Of a stretch of DNA of 64,000 bases, positions 1-11,242 are shown piece after piece (position 1 is the first letter of the stretch; every line of letters begins with the position of its first letter). The notes below the pieces were generated by a model. That model was not told the DNA's origin. It did not search any database and was given only the letters and a program-made list of their open reading frames with translations. The stretch lies in contig JACCLO010000004.1 in the NCBI GenBank assembly GCA_029448655.1, positions 3,658,001 through 3,722,000 on the forward strand, written 5' to 3'. The translations under genes and the position numbers were made by a program. The stretch comes from Wolfiporia cocos (lineage: Eukaryota; Basidiomycota; Agaricomycetes; Polyporales; Phaeolaceae).

Positions 1-396
1 GCTGTCGACCTAGGCGCACACACGTCTGCGTCATCGTCTGCGTCTGTGCGCGACACCTGGCGCCCACCGCAGGCAGACCGTAAGCATATCCTCAGCCTGT
101 CGAATAGACGATCGCACGCTGCGGTCATCGGGCCGCGCTGCGCAGACACGCAGCGCGGCCGCGCGTCAGCGGGAGCACGGGCATGAGGTCATCGCGCGGC
201 CGCGGACGCGGGCGACATGCGTGCTGGTCACGCGCGGCGCCTCGTATCCCCCTGCGTTCCCAGCCGTGAAGAGCGCGGCAGTGCTCCGCGCCGGGCCTAC
301 CTCGGTGCGCGTGACGCGGGCCCTCGTCTCTGTCAGTCAGTGATGATCGTGCGTTGTGCCGTTTGCCTTTCGAGGCCGGGACGAGCAGCGGATCGC

Positions 397-419
397 GGCC
401 CACGGCCCACGGCCCACGG
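397..419. repeat. Short tandem heptamer (CCCACGG, three copies)
   Basis: Three consecutive copies of CCCACGG with flanking GG can be read directly. About 440-565 there is also an imperfect series of CGGGCTTG-like words. Both look like simple-sequence drift in a GC-rich spacer; no function is suggested. Confidence 0.7.
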
Positions 420-991
420 ATGGGTGGGAGTAGGGGTGCGTGCTCGGGCTTCGCTTCGGGCTTGGGGCCTGGCGCTGACGTGCGGCTTCGGGCTTGAGAG
501 GTGGAGAGTGGTGATAGACTCGGGTTTGGGCCTAGAGTTGGTGTTTAGACTCGGGCTTGGGACCGGGATGACTATGCGCCTCGAGGAGTAAGGATATTTA
601 GAAGGCATGGAGCTCCGAGGCCAATGCCGGGTCTGAGCGACTGGTGCGGCGCTGGTGCGTATCTGAGTACGGCCAGTTTTCAGGATACAGGGTGCAATAG
701 GAACAGGAGACAGGATCTAGGGTCCAAGCCACACGATACAAGGTTGGATGCATGCACGCACACACAGGACCACAGAGGGACTGAGAAAAAGCTGACAGCC
801 CGCACGCCGGAAATAGGGCCGGCAGGTGACCGTGCGCGAGCAGGCCGGTAGACGCGATTCCCCGTTCACGCGAGGCCAGAACAGACGCTAAAGGCGTTAC
901 GGCAGCGTCGACGGGGAAGCCCTCGCGGGCCATGGCCCAGGCTGTGCGGGAACCGTCGCTGGGTGCGGGGTAGATGCGGGGCAGCGGTGAT

Positions 992-1006
992 CGCGCGCGC
1001 GCGCGC
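992..1006. repeat. Alternating CG dinucleotide tract
   Basis: An uninterrupted alternating CG run of about seven repeats lies in the GC-rich spacer. Such tracts can adopt Z-form DNA under torsion (general knowledge); nothing in the sequence shows that it does here. Confidence 0.75.
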
Positions 1007-2165
1007 TTATGCTTCTCCCGCGCTGGGCCCGCCGCCGTCCTGCTCGGGTCGCGCGCGCGCTTGTGGGGGGGTGGGGCGGGCGTTCTGCTGTCCAGGCGGC
1101 TGTGCACGATATGGTCGGAGTATGCACGTTGACAGGATCCTGTAAGCAGCACGGGCTGGTAAAGGCCCCGGTCGTCGGCACCTCGGCGGGCACGGGAGGA
1201 AGCAGCTGGGGCGAGGCTGAAGGCTGAATACCGGAGGATGCATGTCTGCGGGACGCCAGCGGCCTGAGAGGCAAGTGAAATTCAGACGTCGGTTTAGATC
1301 GCGCCGTGCATCCCGCTGTGAAGCGTGGACGACGATGGGGGCGATACACGATGCACGGACAGCTGGTCGAACGTGCGCCGCTCGTCACGGCTGGTGGCGA
1401 ACACACGGCCAGAAGGGTGGGACGTACGGTACACACGCAGAGGGATCGTCGGAGCGCCGAGGAACTGGGATCGCGAAGCAAGGGGCGGATCGCGGATGGG
1501 TGCGTGCACATATCGTGCATCGATGGATCGTTCCATCTGCGTGTCTGCCGCAGGCGGACGGTGGGGCTGGCGGGGCGGCAAATCGCTCTGCAGGGGTGCG
1601 GCGTGTGCGTGCTGCGCTAGCGGCGGGGCTCGCGCGTAGGAGCGGTCATGCTGGCCGCGTGGGCAGGCGTCGAGATGTACAGCTCGGGGGCGAGGATAAG
1701 GATGGGCGGGCAGGAGCGGGCTTTGAGCGGCGGGGGACGAGGCCAGGTGACAGCAGCCCGCATAGGGAGGAGACTGTGGGCCTGCGCATGACAGCAGCCC
1801 GCTGGATCTGCGTTCATTTGCGGCGGCGCAATGCCCGGCGCAGATCGCAGCGGCCAGCATGCGCACGGCGGGCAGCGACAGTCGGCCGACGCGGGCAGAC
1901 GCCGATGCGGTCGGGTAGACGGCATTCTGACGTCGTCCCCACCCCCCGGGCGTCGGCAGCCACTCGCCGCCCGGACGGCGTCGGCATGCAAGATTTGTGC
2001 GGCGCGGTGCCCGGCATCTCTGCCGGGCGGGCATGCCGGGGCTCGGCGGCAGCCACAGTTGATTATTTGTGGGATCTGAGATGGCTGCCGGTGATGCGGC
2101 ATAACAAGCAGTGAGCCGACGCTGACCCATATCTCCCTCTTTCTCTCCTCCACCACCAGGGCATC

Positions 2166-5018
2166 ATGCTCTCCGCCCGCCCCATGCAGCCTCTGGCTGT
2201 CCTGATACCCCCGCCCCCCGCCGCACTCGCCCCCGCCGTCGACCCCGCCGCCATCGCCCTCCCCGTCTCCCCCGCCCCCCGCGACGCCCAGGACACTGCG
2301 CCCTCAATACCCCACTCCCCCGACCAACCCCCCGCGTCGCCCGTGCAGGTTGGTCTGCACCGCCCGCTCCCCGTGCCCCTGCTAACTCTCCCTTGCAAAT
2401 CCACCTAACCCTCCCAGGCCCCGACGCCCTCCCGCCGCCCCTCCCGGCCCCTCCTCTCCTCCGGCCTCGCCCGCAGGCGTTCCCCGTCCCCCGCGTCGCG
2501 CTCCTCCGCCCTCGCGGACGCCCCCGCGGACCCGCCACCGAGCGCGCCCGCGTCCACGTCCCGCCATACCTTCCGCCGGCCCAGCCTCCTCGCGCCCGTG
2601 GCGCCCTCCGTGCCCGGCACCCCGTCCGACCACAGCAGCACCGCGCCCAGCACCAAGAGCAGCAAGCACCTCCCCGGCCCGCTGCACGACCTCAAGCGCT
2701 TCCTCAACCACCACATACCCCACCCCGGCTCCCACCACGGCAGCAACGCGTCCTCCGCCGTCGCAACGCCCCCGCCAGAGCCCGCCCAGTCCCTCCTCGA
2801 CCAGCGCCGTGGCCCTGCGTTCGACCAGCAGCCGCTCCTCGACGCCGTCCCCGGCATCGCAACGCCCGCATCCGAGCCCTTAACGCCGCCGGACGAGGCC
2901 AAGTCGGACAAGCCGCGCTTCTCGACGCTGCTCAGACGGGGGGACAAGGCCGCCAAGGAGCAGGCCAAGAAGGAAGAGCCCTCCAAGGAGGCGAAGAAGG
3001 AGGAGCAGCTCAAGGAGCCCGCCGCGAACGGCACCGCCCCCGCACGCGTCGCCAAGACGCCCTCGCCGGGCCTCTCCACCGCGAGCAGCAGCAAGCCCAG
3101 TTCGCCCTCGCCCTCGCACACCATCGACTCGCTCTCGAGCCCGACCGACCCTTCGTCGCGCTCCAGGTCGCCCAACTCGGGCACGGTCGAGACAGAGACC
3201 GCGCCGACGACCGCGCCGCCCTCGGCCACGCCCTCGGCCCCCCAGTCGAAGCACTACATCACCCCGCCCGCGCACCACCATCCGCCCGGGCATGTCGTAC
3301 CCTCGCTGTCCACCGCGACGCACGCGCACTTGTCAAAGAAGTACGGCAAGTGGGGGCGCGTGCTCGGCAGCGGCGCGGGCGGAACGGTCCGGCTCATCAA
3401 GGCGAGCGCCAAGGCTGGCGGGACGACGTACGCCGTCAAGGAGTTCCGTCCCAAGCGCACGGGCGAGAGTGAACGCGAGTACCAGAAGAAGGTCACCGCC
3501 GAGTTCTGCGTCGGGAGCACGCTCAAGCACCGGAATATCATCGAGACCGTCGATATCGTCACGGACCGGGGGCATTACTACGAGGTGCGTGTATGACCTG
3601 ATGGTCGCCATGTGTGTGCCGCTGACGCGCCGCAGGTCATGGAGTACGCGCCGTACGACCTCTTCAGTGTGGTCATGTCGGGGAGCATGTCGCGGCCGGA
3701 GATCTACTGTGTCTTCCGGCAGATCTGCGACGGCGTGGAATACCTGCACTCTCTGGGGCTCGCGCACCGCGACCTGAAGCTGGACAACTGCGTGATGACA
3801 AAGGAGAACATCGTGAAGCTCATCGACTTTGGGACCGCGACCGTGTTCCACTACCCGGGCAAGAAGGTCACGCCCGCGCGCGGTGTCGTCGGCTCGGATC
3901 CGTACCTCGCACCCGAGGTGCTCGCGCGCGAGGAGTACGACCCGCGCAAGACGGACGTGTGGAGCGTCGCGATCATCTTCATGTGCATGATCCTTCGCCG
4001 CTTCCCGTGGAAGATCCCCGACCCCAAGACGGACGCGAGCTTCCGCGCGTTCGTGCAGGCGCACCCCGACCTCTCGGAGAAGCCACCGGCGCCCAAGGCC
4101 ATCGAGCCTGCGCCCGCAGCTGCTGCGGAAGAGGAGACTGCGCCGACGCCGAAGCCGCCACCAACGCCCGCGCCGGAGAAGCAGGAGGAGCGCGAGCCAG
4201 CCGGCACGCGCACGCCCGCGCCGTCGATCGCGTCCACGGACCCGGAGCAGGACAAGCTGTCCGTGCGCAGTGCAGCCTCGGGCTCGTCGGGCGCGTCGCT
4301 CCCCGAGCCGGGCGCGCGCCTCCCCGCCGGCGTGCTCTCGCACTCGACCGCGACGCTGCCCGTGCTCCTGCATCCCGGCGCGCAGGCGGACCCGGACCCG
4401 TCCGTGCGCACGTTTGCGCGCCCCGGGGACTCGACCGAGTCGCTCCCCGCGCCGCCGTCGCCGAACGTGTTCCGCAAGGGCGCGAACGGCCAGAGCGCGG
4501 TGACCGTCGTGCGCTCGCCGAAGCTCGACGCCGCGTCTGCTCCCGTCCTGTGCGACCAGTCGAAGAAGGAGAAGAAGGCGGAGGCCGAGCAGGAGGGCGC
4601 CGAGAAGACGCCGCAGGCGCAGGCGCAGGCGAGCCCCGCGCGGAGACGGCGCGCGGACAGCCGCGCGTCGGTCGCGACGTTCCACCAGGGCGGGGCAGAG
4701 TCGATCTTCCGGCTGCTGCCGCGGGAGGCGCGGCCGGCGCTGCGGCGGATGATGCACATCGAGCCGAGCGCGCGGTGCACGCTGACGGACCTGCTGCGGG
4801 GGCGCGGCAAGTCGAACGACCTGCTCTGCGGGTGCCGCTCGCACGCGCGCGACGGGGACCTGTGCGTGGACCACGCGCACGCGCCCGAGGACGAGGACGA
4901 CGGCGACGCGTGGCTGCGCGGGATCGTGCCGTGCTCCGCCGAGGGCGCGCGCCCGAACCACACGCACATCAAGCCCGCCGTCGACGAGGGCAAGCGCAAG
5001 CGCCGCTTCAAGTTCTAG
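2166..5018 (+). CDS. HAL4/SAT4-type Ser/Thr protein kinase with split catalytic domain
   Basis: Exons 2166-2348, 2418-3584, 3636-5018 give 910 aa. The N-terminal ~365 residues are low-complexity (Ser/Pro/Ala, then a KEE-rich stretch). The kinase domain starts near residue 374: glycine loop GSGAGG (378-383), AVK lysine at 402, HRDLKLDN (HRD 494-496), DFG at 514-516, then DPYLAPEVL. After subdomain X, about 200 disordered residues (~600-800) interrupt the domain before the last helices resume. The tail has a Cys/His-rich segment and ends RRFKF. The family (yeast Hal4/Sat4, Hal5, Npr1 group) regulates plasma-membrane ion and nutrient transporters; that role is inferred from family. The 5' splice phases force the ATG at 2166; the next in-frame stretch has no ATG before the kinase region. 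Which HAL/NPR paralogue it matches was not determined. Confidence 0.9.
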
Positions 5019-5567
5019 GCCGCCGGCGCCGCCCGTGCGTGCGCCGGCGCGGTCGTAATTCACCTCTGTGCATACTCCCGACCGCCTGCGGGCCTATCCT
5101 CGTTGCTCCTAATCGCGTCGTGTGCGTGCGCGCCCGTACCCTCATTGACTTTGCTTCGTTTACATTTCGCAGCCGACCGTCCGTCTGGTGCCTAGCTACC
5201 CATTCGCCTACCCTGCTTCCATCTGCGTCCGACACAACCCCAGTGCCCGCTAGATGACGGTCGCGGCCCTTCAAAATACAGTGTACATATGCTTATACGT
5301 AGTGACAGCGACGATAGAAACCAAGCGTGTAATTCTAGTACGCGTACATTTGCTGCAATGCATGAATGGACGTTGCGTAACTTATACCCGGTTCGAGGGT
5401 GCTCGTCGTTTGGGCACGAGCCGCGCCGCTGATCGGTCGCGAGGTGGCTAACACGCACCGGGTGTGATGAGATCGGCGTGCTCAATTGACACGGAGATGA
5501 AGCACAGGGCATGAACGCCGTTTCCGTTTCCAACGTATCAAGTGTTGTACAGGCGGGTGCGGTCCCC
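5019..5567. other. Convergent 3' intergenic region
   Basis: This lies between the 3' ends of the kinase gene (plus) and the OS-9 gene (minus). It presumably holds both 3' UTRs and polyadenylation signals. I see no gene or RNA motif; a GGTTCGAG word near 5391 is not followed by the rest of a tRNA B-box. Confidence 0.6.
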
Positions 5568-7322
5568 TCAGAGCTCGTCTCGGCGTGGTTGCTCTGCCTC
5601 CTCGTCCGATCGGCCTCTCGACCCTGCCTTCTGCTTCGCCGGGGCACTGCCCTTCTCCGCCTTCTTGCCGCCCTCCTTCTGCTTCTCGCCCTTGACGTCG
5701 TAGCCCGCCCTGCGGAGCACGTCGGCGAGCGCCTCCCCGCCGAGCGCGGCCGCCTGCCCGCCGTCCTCGCCGTCCGCGTCCGCGTCGAGCTCGATGAACT
5801 CGATGTAGAGCTCGCCGTCGCCGTCGTCCAGCTGCCCGAGCACGAGCTCGTCCGCGTCGCTGCCCTCGCGCGCGATGAAGCGCTCCAGCGCGCGCCGCAG
5901 GAGGTCGCTCGTCGTCTTGCCCGGCAGCTTCGCGCCCGCGCCCGCGCCCGGGTCGTCCGCAGGCACGGGCGGGGGCGGGGGCGGGGGCGCGATCACCTTC
6001 GCGCGCGCGGGCTTGCGCAGCGGCGTGCCCGCGGCGGGGAGGCTGCGGTCCGCGCGCGCGTACGCGTCCGGGGCGAGCACCTCGCGGCAGCGGATGTACG
6101 CCTCCTCGCGCGCGTCGGAGCGCGACCGGAAGCCGGGCACGCCGCACAGGCGCGGCGTCGCGATGTGCAGCACGTAGTGGCACGTCTGCGTCTCCTTGAC
6201 GAAGAGGATGGTGTCCGTCATCGTCATCGAGCAGTGGAACTGCGCGTGGGGGGCGGGTGTGAGGGTGATGCGCGGTACAGGGCGGGGAAGACGCGACGTG
6301 CCTGCACTTCGATCTCGCGCTTCCTGCCCGTCTTGTCGCAGTACGTGCCGTCGCCCCATCGCTGCACGAGGTAGCGCGAGCCCGCCCCGCGGGCGAGCTC
6401 GATGTTCGTGGCCAGGGCAGCAGCTTCTGCGACGGTCAGATCTGCACCTGCTTCGAACTCTGGTGGAGCACGTCCGAGAGTGTAGGATTCCCACTGTCCG
6501 GCGTTATCACCAATCAGAAAGATTCTTTTGTGCCTTGGTATACTCACTTCCGTGTCCTCCTGTGGCTGATATTCACCTGTTGTGCGAGGAATGTATCAAA
6601 TCCGAGTGATTTGATAGGCTATTACGGCACCTACCAGGGCGGTGCGGATGCTGGGGAGGCAACTCATGGAACTGCCGTACATGCAGGTTGTGGCAATATG
6701 AATACGTGAACCAGCCTTGCCTATGCTGTAAAATGGCATCATTAGGATGTCAAATAGGAGGGTCTGGAATGGTTGGCGGACTCACGTATAGACATGTCCC
6801 TGTCAAAGGCTGCAGCAGGGACCAGCTGTGCACGGGCGTCACATCGGTCTGCGAGTCCTCCGACGCCGTTGTAATATTCTCGTCCGGCGGAGGCGGGATC
6901 AGACACAGATATGACACCTGTGGTCCCAGCTTCATGTGCTCTAGCGAGTAATTGGACACATGTGCCGGAGCTGGCTAAGCAAATTCACGTCAATTCGCGT
7001 CAATTTCCTGACGGCAAACGAGAAGAATACAGACAGCAGGTGCGGAGACGGACCCTGGTTGTTCACCGCCTTCAATGCTTTTGAATTTCTGCGCAGGTGC
7101 ATGCGCTTCCTCCCACGGCTCGTCTAGAAACTCGGCAAGCCCTCCCTCGATCCCATCGCGCAGCCACCGCTCGGCAGTTTCGTTCAGCACGGGCAGTCCA
7201 TTGAGGAAAGTCACCCGGTATTTCGGAAACGCGTACGGGTCTTCTGGGACAAGCGAGTGGTGTAAACGCGCAGACACCAGGCAAGATAACGAAAAGGATA
7301 ATGCCGCTGAATATATGCGCAT
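5568..7322 (-). CDS. YOS9: OS-9/Yos9-like ER quality-control lectin
   Basis: Exons 7322-7067, 6970-6786, 6725-6635, 6576-6548, 6493-6302, 6239-5568; 474 aa. Residues 1-20 form a signal peptide. Conserved OS-9 landmarks follow: the VPEDPYAFPKYRV start, the GPQVSYLCLIPPP block, then the mannose-6-phosphate-receptor-homology domain with GTCLYHRQGWFTYSYCHN, HVRQFHE, YTLGRAPP, QRWGDGTYCD and VQFHC..., all restored only when the introns are removed. The protein ends in RRDEL, an ER-retrieval signal of the HDEL/KDEL type, after an acidic then Lys-rich tail. Known role: binds trimmed N-glycans on misfolded proteins and hands them to the Hrd1 ERAD ligase. Exon 4 is only 29 nt, and intron 5 starts with GC (6301-6300). 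The first donor is uncertain (GTGAAC at 7066, in phase, or GTCCGT at 7053). It is divergent from the AT-hook gene. Confidence 0.9.
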
Positions 7323-8144
7323 TGTGGAAGGAGACCGACCGCGGCTGTGGTCAGGTAGAGGCCGAGTAGGCGCCCGTACACGTTGCGACTAGACGTTGTG
7401 GCGCGTTCTCAATCGGAGATTTATCGGTGTGCCGATTTGGCTTCCGCCCTTACGCGCGGAGCTAAACGTCCTATACCATATATGGCAGGCAACGTGTGGC
7501 GCATCTGGTGTGGCTGCCCACGCCTGATAGATTCGAACGCCGTCACGCTCCGTTTGTATCACGTCCTCACGGTCATGCAGCACTCTCGCCTGCTTGAATT
7601 TATTCGGGGAGACTCGGCGCATTAATGTGGAACGCATCTTTCCACTGCTGCCCTACTTGACAACTGGGGACGACCGAAGGGCCAATCGGCAGGCTATCGC
7701 AAGGAGAGACATTTCATGTGAGCCCGGTATTACCCATCTCTTATCGATTAAATATTCTCAGACGACACCCCGACTAGACCATGCAACAACTTCCGGCGAA
7801 TGAAGGGTGCGAACGAATTTTGTTTCTGACCAGGAGGGGTGCCGACTGCAGAGGCCCTCCGGGTGCCCAATTGCGAGTATGGACGGCGATATTGTGCGCA
7901 GGCAGGGCGTCAACGCAAGCGCTGAGTCGCCTCAGTGACAGAATTACGTACACTTTCCCTGTGAATCGCGGAATTCATGGAAGACTTGATGCTCAGATAA
8001 TAAACCGCTCTTTTGGGGAATTATTGCACGCGACGAACTCTAATAGGGGAATTACTCGTTAAAACGAGGGCACAGTACGCTTGTCGTACTTTTCCCCTTC
8101 CTCTCATCTAGCCCATCTTCCTCCGTCTCCGCCATCCCTTAGCC
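7323..8144. promoter_or_regulatory. Divergent intergenic region between OS-9 and AT-hook genes
   Basis: About 820 bp separate the two start codons, which face away from each other, so both promoters should lie here. Base composition is more AT-rich than the flanking exons. Short open frames on both strands show no family resemblance. The pyrimidine-rich run just before 8145 (CTTCCTCCGTCTCCGCC) looks like a typical fungal leader. No specific factor site could be assigned. Confidence 0.45.
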
Positions 8145-8733
8145 ATGTCGGCCTCGCCCCCGCCTGAGGACCCCACGGAGAATCAACAGCAGGACGAGTT
8201 GGAGGACCCGCCTGCCGACGCAGAGATAGGTCAGTCAATTCCAACTCCGGCTCGTCCAGGCGCTCTATCAGCTTCAGCGGTCTGACCGCCTGCCCTCAGC
8301 TGCTGAGCCAGCAGATGAGCCTGAGCACCCTCCCCTCAAACGCAAACGAGGACGCCCTCCGGGCAGTAAGAACAAGAAGACTATTGCAGCTACTACGGGA
8401 GAAGCAGCACCAGCGTCGTCAGGCGCGCCCGCTGCGAATGCTGCCCCCTCTCCTGATCAGCCAAAGAGAGGGCGAGGCAGACCCCCTAAGGTCAGCATCC
8501 TTACCCGCTCCCTGCTACGCGTCGGACTAACATCTCGGATAACACAGCGCAAATCAGAGGATGAGGCTGCTGCCACGAGCTCTGACCCTCCGGTTAAGCG
8601 TAAACGCGGTCGCCCGCCCAAGAAGAAGCCTGAAGTGTCTGGCGATGAGGATGCCGGCGAGGCACCCGCTCCTGAGTCTAGCGCTCAGCCCAGGAAGAAA
8701 CGGGGGCGGCCCCGCAAAGATGCCAGTGCTTGA
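8145..8733 (+). CDS. Small HMGA-like protein with four AT-hooks
   Basis: Exons 8145-8229, 8300-8490 and 8548-8733 give 153 aa. Four AT-hook cores can be read: RGRPP near residues 45-49, GRGRPP near 86-91, RGRPP near 112-116 and RGRPRK near 144-149. They are separated by acidic and Ala/Pro/Ser-rich linkers, so the protein is almost entirely disordered DNA-binding modules. AT-hooks bind the minor groove of AT tracts; the layout resembles animal HMGA proteins and small fungal AT-hook proteins, suggesting a nuclear architectural role (inference). The start is supported by the ATG in a good context after a pyrimidine-rich leader and by phases that close at both introns. The second intron is 57 nt and begins directly after hook 2. 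No other domain is present. Confidence 0.85.
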
Positions 8734-9296
8734 TCATATCCAATGGCAATGATGCTGTCAGACAATCTATAATCCCGCTCGTTTCACCTAACGCGGCGCT
8801 CTGTACATATCGCTTACTGGAGGTTTTCTGTGGTCTTTGTCACGATCTACCACATACCATGCAAGCATATCGCGTCCTTGATCCTTTCTGTTGTATCTGT
8901 CTTGCTTGTAACGCTACTATCGCTCCTTCGCTTGCTGTCGTTGTTATGCTGGTTTTTTTGTAGCGATGTAGTTGTTGCGCCCAAGTGTATTGATCGTTGC
9001 ATCATGAAATGTGATTACAAACAAGCTCCATGCGCCCACTAAGTTTCCCATGACTGATCAACTCGATAGACGTACAGTCAAGCTGACCATGAGTTTTGGT
9101 CGTGCTGAGGGCCTCGTAATGGCCGCAAGAATTCCTTATGAGAACTGTGATTCCGTTTTGATATTGGGAACACCCCGTGCATTAAGACCGCCTTCCCGTA
9201 CAGCCAGATTCACCGATGCCTTCTGATTGGTTAGATGTTGACATACATCGTGTCATAGATGCGCGCCCCGCACTGTTCTCACCGGTAGTGGCGTCC
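8734..9296. other. Convergent 3' intergenic region
   Basis: This region lies between the 3' ends of the AT-hook gene (plus) and the kynurenine monooxygenase gene (minus). It contains T-rich stretches compatible with 3' UTR and termination. I see no gene in it. Confidence 0.55.

Positions 9297-11242
<1,946 letters not shown>

Larger units (their letters stand above)
1..2165. other. GC-rich region with no credible gene
   Basis: No protein family or consistent exon structure could be recognised here. Long open frames exist on both strands at once (for example about 1242-2114 plus and 1294-2130 minus), which is what GC-rich non-coding DNA gives by chance; their translations are rich in Arg, Ala and Gly with no motif. 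The last few hundred bases, ending in a pyrimidine-rich CT/CCACCA stretch just before the ATG at 2166, are probably the promoter and leader of the HAL-type kinase. Short tandem and alternating GC tracts occur inside and are listed separately. Confidence 0.6.

Noticed and set aside
1242..2130. Two ~280-codon open frames on opposite strands.
   Set aside because: Both are composition-driven; neither has a family resemblance, codon pattern or partner exons.
3333..5063. A 576-codon open frame on the minus strand, antisense to the kinase.
   Set aside because: It mirrors GC-rich coding sequence on the plus strand; its translation is Arg/Ala/Leu repeats with no motif, while the plus strand encodes a complete kinase.
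7526..7540. GATTCGAACGCC resembling a tRNA T-loop.
   Set aside because: The flanking five bases do not pair and no cloverleaf can be drawn.
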